The translations under genes were made by a program, and so were the position numbers. The notes beneath the pieces were generated by a model that worked only from the letters and a program-made list of their open reading frames with translations, had not been told where the DNA came from and did not search any database. DNA of 64,000 bases, from positions 372,001-436,000 of the forward strand of contig NZ_JH947127.1 of NCBI RefSeq assembly GCF_000302595.1. The letters are read 5' to 3'. Source of the stretch: Pedobacter arcticus A12 (lineage in GTDB: Bacteria; Bacteroidota; Bacteroidia; Sphingobacteriales; Sphingobacteriaceae). Shown here in pieces: positions 17,562 through 25,575 of this stretch; the stretch's first letter is position 1; every line of letters begins with the position of its first letter.

Positions 17562-18408
17562 CAGCCAAGTTTAAAATAATAATTGCCACGAGTGCCAATA
17601 TAAAACCGATGATATTTAATTTAGTCAATTTTTCTTTGAATAATAAAATCCCGACCAAAGAACCTAGAAAGATAACACCGATATCTAGCGAAGAAAAAAC
17701 AACGGACGGGCGGTGACTTTCTAGATTTAGGGCTTTGATGTAAAAATAAATAGAACCGAAGTTAAAAAAGCCCAACACTACTCCTGCTAAAGCAGCTTTA
17801 GTTTGAAACTTTAGCATACCTTTCTGGTACTGATACAGTAACGATGAAAAACCAAAGAACGTGGCAATCACAAAGATGTAAAACAACGAACCTGTAAAAC
17901 TTATAAACTGAAGTTTGGTTAGCAAATTGAATAAAATATCCAATACGCCAGTACCTAAAAAAACAATTATTGGGTACCAAGTTGTGGACTGCTGCAAATC
18001 CGTTTTTCCATTTGGTTTAGATGCATATAAAGCCAAGAAACCAATAACCAAACCGAGCAATTTGAGGGTTGTAGTAGTCTCGGAGAATATTAAGAATGCC
18101 GAAAGAACCGGAATTACCAAAGAAAGCCGTTGCGCAATAGCCGTTAAAACAATTCCGCTGGTAGCTATACTTTTTCCGATAAAGTAGAAAATGGAAAGCA
18201 GTAAACCGGCAACAATGGCAAACAAAGCCCATTCATTTAAAGTCGGAGCTATGCTTAAATCTGGCTTAAAACCAAAATAACACAACAGTGCTGCGGTTGG
18301 ATAATTAAAAACAATAGCTTGATAAGCATTGGTATCGTAACGCTTAAACAGCTTAAAGTTAATACTCACGATTACGCTACAAATAACCGCGATAACTATG
18401 TAAATCAT
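17551..18408 (-). CDS. EamA/DMT family transporter
   Basis: A 285-residue inner-membrane protein with about ten hydrophobic helices in two repeats, typical of drug/metabolite transporters (EamA). Repeat-end motifs include GIVLTAIAQRLSLVIPVLSAFLIFSE and PSVVFSSLDIGVIFLGSLVGILLFKEKLTKLNIIGF, the usual place where the family keeps its conserved glutamate-lysine turn. Substrate unknown. It shares one base with the stop codon of ribD upstream and overlaps the YigZ gene downstream. Confidence 0.88.
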   Translation of the reverse strand: MIYIVIAVICSVIVSINFKLFKRYDTNAYQAIVFNYPTAALLCYFGFKPDLSIAPTLNEWALFAIVAGLLLSIFYFIGKSIATSGIVLTAIAQRLSLVIPVLSAFLIFSETTTTLKLLGLVIGFLALYASKPNGKTDLQQSTTWYPIIVFLGTGVLDILFNLLTKLQFISFTGSLFYIFVIATFFGFSSLLYQYQKGMLKFQTKAALAGVVLGFFNFGSIYFYIKALNLESHRPSVVFSSLDIGVIFLGSLVGILLFKEKLTKLNIIGFILALVAIIILNLADVV

Positions 18409-19454
18409 TATTTTAAAGGCTTAATAATGTGTAATTGATTTGATCCAATTGTGGTGCTTTCTACGGTTTTTCCCTTAATTAGCGGTGCTTTAATTCCCTC
18501 ACCCCAAAACTCTGAAGCGGTAAATACACGGGCTTCATCCCACAGATTAACGTCGATAAAAGTCTGTAAAGTTTTTGCACCTCCTTCTATGATCAACGAT
18601 TGTACGTCTTGCAAATAAAGCTGATACAGAATATACTGAGGAAGGAAATGGTCAAAATCCTCTATTTCTACGTAATAGGTATTTCCCTCAATTGCTGTTT
18701 TCTTTTGATTAAAAACAAACGTTTTAATACTTTTATCAAACAAATGATGGCTTGCTGGCAGTTCCAGGTTTTTATCAACCACGGCTCGTAACGGATTTCT
18801 ACCATCAACCAACCTCACATTTAATTGTGGATTATCTGCTAAAGCAGTCCTTTTACCTACCAAAACACAATCCTCCTCACTCCGCCATTGATGTACCAAC
18901 TGTTTGGCAAAATCGTTGCTTATCCAACGTTGTGTTCCATCTGTTGGCGAAAAGAAACCATCTTGGGTTTGTGCCCACTTTAAAATAATATAAGGCCGCT
19001 GTTTTTGAACTTTGGTGAAAAATCGTTGATTAAGTTCCAAACATTCCCGTTCTAAAACGCCCACTGTCACAATTATCCCTGCTTGTTTTAAACGCTCCAC
19101 TCCTTTTCCGTTCACGCTTCCAAAAGGATCTAGACAACCAATTACAACGTTCGGGATTTTGTGTTTGATTATTAAATCTGCACATGGAGGTGTTTTCCCG
19201 AAATGCGCACAAGGCTCAAGCGTTACGTATATCGTGGCTTTTTGTAGTAATTCTTCTGCATTACTAAAGTTGGCGAGCACTTGGTTTACGGCATTTACTT
19301 CTGCATGGGCTTCTCCATATTTTTGATGATAACCTTCGCCAATGATCAATCCGTCATGCACAATTACTGCCCCAACCATTGGGTTCGGACTTACGCTTCC
19401 CAAACCTAACTTTGCCAGTTCTAAAGCTCGCTTAATATATTTCTCGTGTTGCAC
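18408..19454 (-). CDS. ribD: Bifunctional riboflavin biosynthesis deaminase/reductase RibD
   Basis: A 348-residue cytoplasmic enzyme catalysing two steps of riboflavin synthesis: deamination of diaminohydroxyphosphoribosylaminopyrimidine, then NADPH-dependent reduction of the ribosyl chain. The N-terminal deaminase carries zinc motifs HAEVNAVNQV (catalytic His-Ala-Glu) and PCAHFGKTPPC (two Cys). The C-terminal reductase starts at about 150 (PYIILKWAQTQDG, RSEEDCVLVGKRTALADNPQLNVR, LIIEGGAKTLQTFID). The ATG lies almost at the transcription start predicted from the nearby -7 element, so the message may be leaderless. It heads the minus-strand operon with the EamA and YigZ genes. Confidence 0.95.
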   Translation of the reverse strand: MQHEKYIKRALELAKLGLGSVSPNPMVGAVIVHDGLIIGEGYHQKYGEAHAEVNAVNQVLANFSNAEELLQKATIYVTLEPCAHFGKTPPCADLIIKHKIPNVVIGCLDPFGSVNGKGVERLKQAGIIVTVGVLERECLELNQRFFTKVQKQRPYIILKWAQTQDGFFSPTDGTQRWISNDFAKQLVHQWRSEEDCVLVGKRTALADNPQLNVRLVDGRNPLRAVVDKNLELPASHHLFDKSIKTFVFNQKKTAIEGNTYYVEIEDFDHFLPQYILYQLYLQDVQSLIIEGGAKTLQTFIDVNLWDEARVFTASEFWGEGIKAPLIKGKTVESTTIGSNQLHIIKPLK

Positions 19455-19458
19455 AACA

Positions 19459-19466
19459 CAAAGTTA
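19459..19466 (-). promoter_or_regulatory. Candidate -7 element for ribD
   Basis: On the minus strand this reads TAACTTTG, an exact match to the Bacteroidota -7 consensus TAnnTTTG. It ends only 5 bp upstream of the ribD ATG, so initiation about 6-7 nt downstream would fall on the start codon. No clear -33 element was found. Confidence 0.45.
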
Positions 19467-19481
19467 ACAATCTACCTCACG

Positions 19482-19489
19482 TAGCTTTG
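19482..19489 (+). promoter_or_regulatory. Candidate -7 element for prmC
   Basis: TAGCTTTG matches TAnnTTTG on the plus strand, 14-21 bp before the upstream in-frame ATG at 19503. A second match, TAACTTTG, lies at 19543-19550 just before the ATG at 19557. Which is used would decide the translation start of prmC. Confidence 0.4.
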
Positions 19490-19556
19490 CTTCTGCGTTA
19501 AAATGATGGAAATTTTACCCGTGTTGATACAGATTGATTTAATAACTTTGATTTCG

Positions 19557-20393
19557 ATGGAATATAAACAGAAATTCAAAACTGAATTAGCCACACTTTA
19601 CAGAGATGGAGAGCTAGACATCCTATTTAAACTGTTAATCGCTGATCTCAAAAAACAAGAATTCAATCAAGTTTTAACAGATGGTATTGCTTTAGGTGCT
19701 GATGATGAAGTTCTCTTTTACAATGCCATCAATCAGCTGAAAGCCTTAAAACCCATCCAACATATTTTAGGCAAAACAGATTTTTACGGGTTACAGTTTT
19801 GGGTAAGTCCGCAAGTACTCATTCCTCGGCCAGAAACCGAAGAACTTGTTCACCTCATCCTATCAGAACAAAAAAATAAAACTGTTAATATTTTAGACGT
19901 AGGAACAGGGAGTGGTTGCATCGCAATTAGTTTAAAACACCATTTACCAAAGGCGGATGTAAGCGCTTTGGATTTGAGTTTAGATGCCTTAGCTATTGCG
20001 AAAAAGAATGCAGAAAAGCACAAAACCAACATTACTTTCTTTAACGATGATGCTTTGAATCTGGCTGAAAGCAGTTATCCCAATTATGATGTAATTGTAA
20101 GCAACCCGCCATATATCGCTCTGAAAGAAAAGGCGGATATGGAAGATTTGGTTTTAAATAACGAACCTCATCTGGCGCTTTTTGTAGCAGATCATGAAGC
20201 GCTGATTTTCTATGATAAAATCAGTGATTTTGCGTTGAGCAATTTAAAGACCGGGGGAACCTTATATTTCGAGATTAACCAAAACCTGGCTTATGAAACC
20301 AAAGGGTTAATTGAACAAAAAGGCTTTGAAGTAGCGCTGTTTAAAGATTTGAACGATAATTTCAGGATGATTAAAGCTCAACTCCGTGGATGA
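19557..20393 (+). CDS. prmC: Peptide chain release factor N5-glutamine methyltransferase
   Basis: PrmC methylates the glutamine of the GGQ motif in release factors RF1/RF2 using S-adenosylmethionine. An N-terminal helical domain (about 1-75) precedes a class I methyltransferase with ILDVGTGSGCIAISLK (SAM loop), the signature VIVSNPPYI (NPPY) and GTLYFEINQNLA. The frame is open from an ATG pair at 19503, which would add 18 residues (MMEILPVLIQIDLITLIS) that do not look like the family. MEYKQKFKTEL at 19557 is a more natural start, giving 278 residues. The last codons lie inside a 44-bp repeat that recurs at the end of xerD, evidence of an insertion just downstream. Confidence 0.92.
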   Translation: MEYKQKFKTELATLYRDGELDILFKLLIADLKKQEFNQVLTDGIALGADDEVLFYNAINQLKALKPIQHILGKTDFYGLQFWVSPQVLIPRPETEELVHLILSEQKNKTVNILDVGTGSGCIAISLKHHLPKADVSALDLSLDALAIAKKNAEKHKTNITFFNDDALNLAESSYPNYDVIVSNPPYIALKEKADMEDLVLNNEPHLALFVADHEALIFYDKISDFALSNLKTGGTLYFEINQNLAYETKGLIEQKGFEVALFKDLNDNFRMIKAQLRG

Positions 20394-20416
20394 AAAGCTT
20401 GAATAGGCTGTTTTAA
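20373..20416 (+). repeat. Left copy of the 44-bp direct repeat (prmC 3' end plus xerD tail relic)
   Basis: Matches 21140-21183 at 39 of 44 positions (offset 767 bp). It contains the stop codon and last codons of prmC. Read on the minus strand it also encodes LKQPIQAFHPRS followed by a stop, nearly the LKQTIQAFHPRS end of XerD. It looks like the ancestral overlap of two convergent genes, duplicated by an insertion. Confidence 0.75.
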
Positions 20417-20535
20417 TCCACCATATTTACGTACAAATTACAGTTAGTAAAATAAAAAAATCGTACTTTAGTTCTCGAATCTTATTTGGCTTCTAGATTA
20501 AATTACCCAAGTATCCATTAGCATCAAGCGATAAA
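20417..20535. other. Left non-coding part of the inserted segment
   Basis: An A/T-rich 119-bp stretch between the left repeat and the DUF6934-like gene. No ORF was found. It presumably contains the promoter of the two-gene module; no exact TAnnTTTG was identified. Confidence 0.35.
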
Positions 20536-20940
20536 ATGATGACGTTTGAATTTGTTAGTGAAAGCAATAAAAACGTGATCCCAAAGTTAGTAAGATACCA
20601 AGAAACAAATCTTAAAGGTTTATATAATTTAGCTTTCGGCGACAAGAATTTCCAAACGGGAGAAATTGACGATAAAGCAATATCCAATAACGGTGACAGC
20701 GAAAAAGTTTTAGCAACGGTTGTTGCAACTGTATATGCATTCACAGACAAGTATCCTAAATCGTGGATATATGCTACAGGAAGCACAAAAGCGAGAACTC
20801 GATTATACAGAATGGGCATATCAAAATACTTGAAGGAAATACAATCTGATTTTGAGATTTTAGGTGAAACCGCAAGTGAATGGAAAGAATTCGAGATTGG
20901 CAAGGAATATGACGGCTTTTTGGTCAGAAGGAAAATTTAA
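20536..20940 (+). CDS. DUF6934-like protein of a small inserted two-gene module
   Basis: A 134-residue soluble protein that I assign to the DUF6934-type family of Bacteroidota from the pattern YNLAFGDKNFQTGEIDD, ISNNGDSEKVLATVVATVY and the segment IYATGSTKARTRLYRMGI. No biochemical function is known to me. There is no signal peptide or membrane helix. Two ATGs occur in tandem (20536 and 20539). A 53-codon ORF follows 18 bp later. The pair lies in a 723-bp segment bounded by 44-bp direct repeats between prmC and xerD. The compact two-gene layout resembles a toxin-antitoxin or defence-type cassette, but that is inference only. Confidence 0.75.
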   Translation: MMTFEFVSESNKNVIPKLVRYQETNLKGLYNLAFGDKNFQTGEIDDKAISNNGDSEKVLATVVATVYAFTDKYPKSWIYATGSTKARTRLYRMGISKYLKEIQSDFEILGETASEWKEFEIGKEYDGFLVRRKI

Positions 20941-20958
20941 TATTTTTATACCTCACTC

Positions 20959-21120
20959 ATGAAAATAACGGAAGAATTAAAAGAACGTAAAACACCTATA
21001 GTAAAAGTTGACAAGTCTTTAAACAAGCTCGATTCAAAAATTCAGTTTCCAGAGAAACTTGAAAAGGCAAATCAGATGCTTAAGAAAATTGGACTCCCAA
21101 AACAGTGGACTACTAAGTAA
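20959..21120 (+). CDS. Small hydrophilic protein (53 aa) downstream of the DUF6934-like gene
   Basis: A 53-codon ORF, MKITEELKERKTPIVKVDKS...KIGLPKQWTTK, rich in Lys and Glu and without hydrophobic segments. It starts 18 bp after the DUF6934-like stop and ends 19 bp before the right-hand 44-bp repeat, so it fills the rest of the inserted segment. I do not recognise a family. Its size and charge suit an antitoxin-like or adaptor partner of the upstream protein, but nothing in the sequence proves that. Confidence 0.6.
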   Translation: MKITEELKERKTPIVKVDKSLNKLDSKIQFPEKLEKANQMLKKIGLPKQWTTK

Positions 21121-21139
21121 GCAGAACTAATTCTACTGA

Positions 21140-21183
21140 AAACCTCAACTCCGCGGATGAAAAGCTTGAATGGTCTGCTTTAA
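21140..21183 (-). repeat. Right copy of the 44-bp direct repeat (xerD 3' end)
   Basis: Contains the functional xerD stop codon and its last 12 codons on the minus strand. Read on the plus strand it also preserves a prmC-like ending (KPQLRG then a stop, against KAQLRG in the real gene). Five mismatches in 44 bp separate it from the left copy, most of them silent or conservative in one of the two frames. Confidence 0.75.
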
Positions 21184-22044
21184 AAAATCCCGATCTAAAT
21201 GGGTGTAAATTTCTGTTGTGGTAATACTTTCATGTCCCAACATTTCCTGAACTGCTCTTAAGTCTGCACCACCCTCTATCAAATGTGTAGCAAAAGAATG
21301 CCTAAAAGTGTGCGGACTAATGTCTTTTTGCAAACCAATTTTTAGCGCTAAATCTTTAATCAAAGTAAAAACACTTGTTCGGCTAAGCTTGGTTCCTCGC
21401 CGGTTTAAAAAAATAAAATCTTCATTTCCTTTAACAATATCCAGTTTGTTTCTAACCGTGTCTCTATAAATTTCGATATTCTTAATTGCAGTAGATCCTA
21501 TGGGCACCAATCGTTCCTTGTTTCCCTTTCCGGTGATCTTGATAAACTCATCTTCTGGGAAAAAGTTAGATAATCTTAAACCGATAAGCTCACTTACGCG
21601 AAGTCCACAGCTGTACAGTGTTTCCAGCATTGCTTTATTGCGGGTGTTTTCTGGCTTACTTAAATCTAAAGCACCAATCAGCTCTTCAATTTCTAAAACT
21701 GTTAATACATCTGGAAGTTTACGGATGGTTTTTGGGGCTTCAATCAGCTCGGCAGGACTTTGTTTCAAAAAATCCTCCATCACTAAATATTTATAGAAAG
21801 CCTTAACACCGCTAATCAATCTGGCTTGGGTGGTTGCTAACATTCCCAAATTATTTATCCAAACCAACATATCTTTTAAATCTTTGGTTTGCACCTGTAA
21901 GGGCATCAATGGCTTATCATTAGCCTCTAAATACTGACATACTTTATCAATATCATGCAGATAAGCATCAACAGAATGTTTAGCTAAAGAACGCTCGAGT
22001 TTTAGGTAGTTTTTAAACCCTTTTTTTGCTATTTGCCAATCCAC
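21145..22044 (-). CDS. xerD: Site-specific tyrosine recombinase XerD
   Basis: XerD/XerC-type recombinase that resolves chromosome dimers at dif during division. The N-terminal SAM-like core-binding domain (FKNYLKLERSLAKHSVDAYLHDID) is followed by a catalytic domain with all expected residues: Arg in LYSCGLRVSELIGL, Lys in ITGKGNKERLVPI, HTFRHSFATHL (HxxR), LGHESITTTEIYTH and the nucleophile Tyr in EIYTH. The frame is open to an ATG at 22092 (315 residues), but that overlaps the divergent aroQ start by 12 bp and adds an unusual leader (MYLHALKLIIKFLKQK). The GTG at 22044 gives 299 residues, the usual length, so I prefer it. Its 3' end is duplicated near prmC. Confidence 0.92.
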   Translation of the reverse strand: MDWQIAKKGFKNYLKLERSLAKHSVDAYLHDIDKVCQYLEANDKPLMPLQVQTKDLKDMLVWINNLGMLATTQARLISGVKAFYKYLVMEDFLKQSPAELIEAPKTIRKLPDVLTVLEIEELIGALDLSKPENTRNKAMLETLYSCGLRVSELIGLRLSNFFPEDEFIKITGKGNKERLVPIGSTAIKNIEIYRDTVRNKLDIVKGNEDFIFLNRRGTKLSRTSVFTLIKDLALKIGLQKDISPHTFRHSFATHLIEGGADLRAVQEMLGHESITTTEIYTHLDRDFLKQTIQAFHPRS

Positions 22045-22080
22045 TTTTTGTTTTAAAAATTTAATGATAAGTTTGAGCGC

Positions 22081-22494
22081 ATGAAGATACAAATTATCAA
22101 CGGTCCGAATTTGAATTTACTTGGGAAACGTGAACCAGGAATTTACGGCAATGAAGGTTTTGAAAGCTTTTTCGAAAGTTTAAAAACAATGTTTCCAGAG
22201 GTTGAACTTAGCTATTTTCAAAGTAATGTTGAGGGCGAAATCATCAATAAACTTCATGAAGTTGGATTTTTATTTGATGGCGTGGTAATGAACGCAGGTG
22301 CTTATACACATACCTCTGTAGCTATTGCCGATGCCATTGCAGGTATCAAAACTCCAGTTGTGGAAGTGCATATTTCTAACGTTTATAATCGCGAAGAATT
22401 CCGTCACAAAAGTATGATGGCCAAAAACTGTAAAGGAATTATAACTGGTTTCGGACTAAAATCTTACGAGCTAGCGATACGTTCTTTTTTATAA
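22081..22494 (+). CDS. aroQ: Type II 3-dehydroquinate dehydratase
   Basis: A 137-residue enzyme of the shikimate pathway that converts 3-dehydroquinate to 3-dehydroshikimate; the type II family forms dodecamers. Signature IINGPNLNLLGKREPGIYG includes the catalytic Tyr; VMNAGAYTHTSVAIADAI and VVEVHISNVYNREEFRHKS carry the substrate-binding Asn, His and Arg. Full length. It is divergent from xerD with little or no spacer, and its 3' end overlaps the 3' end of the convergent MFS transporter remnant by 31 bp. Confidence 0.95.
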   Translation: MKIQIINGPNLNLLGKREPGIYGNEGFESFFESLKTMFPEVELSYFQSNVEGEIINKLHEVGFLFDGVVMNAGAYTHTSVAIADAIAGIKTPVVEVHISNVYNREEFRHKSMMAKNCKGIITGFGLKSYELAIRSFL

Positions 22495-23635
22495 GTAAAA
22501 AGATAAATAACAAAACCCGAAGCTGCCATTATTGCAGATGCAATGCAAATTGCGCCCCAACCTTTATTGTCCCATAATGCCAAACCAATTGCCGAACCCA
22601 TAGCAGCTCCGATAAAACTCATGGTCATCAAAACAGTATTCAACCTATTACGGGCGGAAGCATCTAGTGCGTATACCCTGGTTTGATTACTCACATGCAC
22701 TGCTTGTTGCCCCATTTCTAACAAGATAATTCCCGCTATAAAAAAGCCGAGCTGTGTACTAAAAAGTAAAATACCACTTGTGCGATAAAAAGTAAGGCTA
22801 AGCCATAGCCCACGGCAATTCTCGGATTACCATTATCGCCCAGTTTCCCTACCAAAGGTGCTGTTAAGGCTCCAGCAACCCCTACCAATCCAAATAAACC
22901 AATTTGATCGCTTTTAAAATCGTACGGATTATTGGCCAATAGCAAAACCATATTGGTCCAAAAGCTTCCAAAGATCATGAATACAAAAAAGTTAATGGCA
23001 GAAGCTTCTCTTAAAACCGGTTCTTGCTTAACTAAGGACGTAATGGAGCCCATCAGCTTTTTATAATTGCCGTTAAAATTCGGAAAGCTCTGGGGGAAGC
23101 GTAATTGCATTAAAAGAATAATGGCAATACAAATTACTGCTGCAATGTAAAACATCACTCGCCAACCATAAATCTCACCAATAAAACCACTTAAAGTACG
23201 TGATGCTAAAATGCCTACCAGCAAACCGCTCATAATAATTCCCACTACTTTTCCCCGTTGCGCTGGCGCAGCTAAGTGAGCAGATAGCGGTAAAATAAGT
23301 TGGGGTACACAAGAACTAAAGCCAATCAAAAAGCAGGCTACCTCTAAAATGATAAAACTTTTGGCTGTTGCTGCCATAAGGAGTGCCAGCACCGCCAGAA
23401 CAGTGGTAAATACAATCTGCTTTTTACGCTCGAACATATCGCCCAAAGGTACCAGAAACAACAGGCCAACGGCATAACCTGCCTGTGTAAGGTAAGATGT
23501 ATGCCCCGCTTGTGCAGCGCTGATGTTGAATTCTTTGGCTATTAAGACAATTAATGGCTGGCAGTAATAAATATTAGCCACGATAAAAGCCGTGGCAATG
23601 GCCATAATTAGTGTATCGGATTTATTTAAAGTCAA
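22464..23635 (-). pseudogene. MFS transporter disrupted by a one-base frameshift
   Basis: Two adjacent minus-strand frames make up one major-facilitator protein: the first 299 residues (22736-23635, MTLNKSDTLIMAIATAFIVANIYYCQPLIV...) and the last 86 or more (22464 to about 22760, FFIAGIILLEMGQQAVHVSN and so on). The total length of 1172 nt is one short of a whole number of codons. Inserting one base near 22758-22766, beside a run of five A (AAAAAGT on the plus strand), would join FYFL directly to STQLGFFIAGIILLEMGQQ, as in intact relatives. As it stands the first frame ends HSSAFL and lacks the last two or three helices. It starts 3 bp after a GT2 gene. Either a real pseudogene or a homopolymer sequencing error. 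Substrate unknown. Confidence 0.8.
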
Positions 23636-23638
23636 TGC

Positions 23639-24658
23639 TTATTTTCTTAATCTATTGAATGTTTTATTGTTAAGGACAAAGTAATCCCAAACAATGCTAT
23701 TTTTATACAAACCAGTGGTGTTTGGCTTTTCAGAAATATCCTTATTAAACGATATCTTATCAGAAAAAAAGCTTAGGATTACATTCCTGTGTGCTTTTGA
23801 TATCGCCATTGCGTTCTTAAACTTCCCAGCAAATAAAAACTTGATCAGCGCCAGAAAATCTAAACAAAACCTAAAAGGTATCACCCAAAAAGCTTTGCTA
23901 GGCTTTAGGTTTTTGCGAATGAGGTAGTAGTTGTTACGAAAGTTAAGATAAGTTTTATGCGGGCTTTCCACAGCTAAGGTTCCACCGCCAACATGCCAAA
24001 CGGTTGATTTGGCGCAATACATCACCTTGTATCCCAAATTTTTAACCCGCCAGCACAAATCAATTTCTTCCATATGGGCAAAAAAGTTTGCATCTAAGCC
24101 ATTTACTCTTTTCCAAATTGCCGATTTAATAAACAGCGCACATCCAGATGCCCAAAAAATCTCGCAATCATCATTATACTGATTGTTATCTTTTTCAACA
24201 GCACCAAAAATTCTTCCTCTACAAAAAGGATACATCAACACATCCAAAAAACCACCAGCGGCTCCAGCGTATTCAAATTCTTTTCTATTGATTATTGATT
24301 TTATTTTAGGCTGTGCGATAGCAATATTGTCATCGCTTTCCATCAAATCTATTACCGGTTTTATCCAATTATAGTGTACCTCTACATCAGAATTTAAAAG
24401 CACAAAATAATCTGCTTCTACTTGTTCTAGAACTTTATTATAACCTTCTGCAAAACCATAATTAGCATCGTTTTGGATAACTTTTACCAAAGGAAAGTTT
24501 TCTTTAAGGTAGGCAATAGAATCATCGGTAGAGTAGTTATCGCCAACCACGACCTGCAGATTATAGTAGGATGAATTGAAAACAGACGGTAAAAATTGCT
24601 CTAAGAACATTTTACCATTCCAATTTAAAATAACGACTGCTACGCTTGGTCCTTTCAT
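23639..24658 (-). CDS. Family 2 glycosyltransferase (rhamnosyltransferase-like)
   Basis: A 339-residue GT2 enzyme. It opens VAVVILNWNGKMFLEQFLPSV, then has VVVGDNYSTDDSIAYLKENF, NYGFAEGYNKVLEQV and the metal-binding LLNSDVEVHYNW, followed by the acceptor-side EEIDLCWRVKNLGYKV (EDxDL-type motif). A hydrophobic stretch near 265-285 may touch the membrane. It shares one base with the upstream acyltransferase gene and precedes the MFS remnant by 3 bp. The pairing with an LpxL-like acyltransferase suggests lipid A/LPS or other surface glycolipid assembly (inference). Confidence 0.88.
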   Translation of the reverse strand: MKGPSVAVVILNWNGKMFLEQFLPSVFNSSYYNLQVVVGDNYSTDDSIAYLKENFPLVKVIQNDANYGFAEGYNKVLEQVEADYFVLLNSDVEVHYNWIKPVIDLMESDDNIAIAQPKIKSIINRKEFEYAGAAGGFLDVLMYPFCRGRIFGAVEKDNNQYNDDCEIFWASGCALFIKSAIWKRVNGLDANFFAHMEEIDLCWRVKNLGYKVMYCAKSTVWHVGGGTLAVESPHKTYLNFRNNYYLIRKNLKPSKAFWVIPFRFCLDFLALIKFLFAGKFKNAMAISKAHRNVILSFFSDKISFNKDISEKPNTTGLYKNSIVWDYFVLNNKTFNRLRK

Positions 24659-25533
24659 TAAAATTCTGGTTTATACTTCCAACGCTTGTGCGACCAAAGC
24701 CAAAAAGTAGGTTCTGTATTTATCCTATCCTCTAAAATCTCCACATGCTTATGTGTAATTTCTAACTCTTTGGTTTCCGATGGTTTATCGCAAACCAGCT
24801 TAAAATCACAATGGTAATATCCCCTTTTAACCCTCGAAATATCACAAAATACAACAGGATAATTTGTGCTTTTCGCAATTTTCTCTAAACCTAAAAAAAT
24901 AGGCGTTGGTTGATTTAAAAAATTCACATATTCCTTTACCTCAACTTTAGCAGGGGTTTGGTCGGCGGCAAAAACAGTAACCGTTAGTTCGTTTTTGTGT
25001 TTGATAATCTCCCGCATGGCCAAACTCATTTTAATCATTTTAGTACCGCTTTTTTCTCTAATTCTGGTAAAAAAACTATTAAAAAACTCATCACTTAAGG
25101 GTTTATAAATAATTAAAGTTTTCGCTTTTACCAATAAGGGCGTTACTACGGTACTCCATTCCCAATTTCCGTAATGCCCTACTGCAAATAAATAGCTTTG
25201 GTTTTTAGCCTCGTATTTTTCTATTAATTCAATATTAGAGGTAGTATACCTGTTTCTCAAATATTGTGGAGATGCCGAAACCATTTTAATAATCTCAAAT
25301 ATCAAATCGGTTAAATAACTAAAGTATTTTTTCTCTATTATCTTTATTTCAGCTAGGGTTTTATCTGGAAAAGAATTCTGCAAATTTTCTCGAACAACCC
25401 CTTTACGATACTTAATTACATAATATAAAAGGTAAAAAAGCACATCGGAAAACAAATACAAAATAGATAAAGGCAATAGCGATAAAGCGTATAAAAAAAA
25501 TACGATTACTTTAGAAAGCCCTTTATTTATCAT
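24658..25533 (-). CDS. LpxL/HtrB-like lipid A acyltransferase
   Basis: A 291-residue inner-membrane acyltransferase of the lysophospholipid/lipid A biosynthesis family. An N-terminal membrane helix (about 8-37) precedes the catalytic HX4E-type motif in VGHYGNWEW. Further matches are KTLIIYKPLSDEFFNSFFTRIR, GTKMIKMSLAMREIIK and the region VFAADQTPAKVEVKEYVNFL (the DQ-x-P block of the family), then NTEPTFWLWSHKRWKYKP, the usual end. It probably adds a secondary acyl chain to the lipid A precursor. It heads a minus-strand operon with the GT2 and MFS genes. A -7-like element lies at 25557-25564. Confidence 0.9.
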   Translation of the reverse strand: MINKGLSKVIVFFLYALSLLPLSILYLFSDVLFYLLYYVIKYRKGVVRENLQNSFPDKTLAEIKIIEKKYFSYLTDLIFEIIKMVSASPQYLRNRYTTSNIELIEKYEAKNQSYLFAVGHYGNWEWSTVVTPLLVKAKTLIIYKPLSDEFFNSFFTRIREKSGTKMIKMSLAMREIIKHKNELTVTVFAADQTPAKVEVKEYVNFLNQPTPIFLGLEKIAKSTNYPVVFCDISRVKRGYYHCDFKLVCDKPSETKELEITHKHVEILEDRINTEPTFWLWSHKRWKYKPEF

Positions 25534-25556
25534 TAATTTCGTTCAATATTTAATTG

Positions 25557-25564
25557 CAAACATA
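25557..25564 (-). promoter_or_regulatory. Candidate -7 element for the LpxL-like operon
   Basis: The minus-strand reading TATGTTTG fits TAnnTTTG and lies 24-31 bp upstream of the acyltransferase start codon in the short divergent spacer with the WbqC gene. No convincing -33 element. Confidence 0.35.
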
Positions 25565-25575
25565 AAAAATTAGAA

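Noticed and set aside
21145-22092. XerD as an integrase of a mobile element carrying the neighbouring module
   Set aside because: Its length, motifs and place beside aroQ and prmC fit the housekeeping XerD; no other mobile-element genes are present. The module may have targeted its 3' end, but xerD itself is not cargo.
22081-22092. Programmed 12-bp overlap of divergent xerD and aroQ starts
   Set aside because: It arises only if the long xerD start is used; the GTG at 22044 gives the usual protein length and removes the overlap.
22464-22724. A separate 86-residue gene after the MFS gene
   Set aside because: Its sequence is the natural C-terminal end of the same MFS protein, and the join is explained by one missing base.
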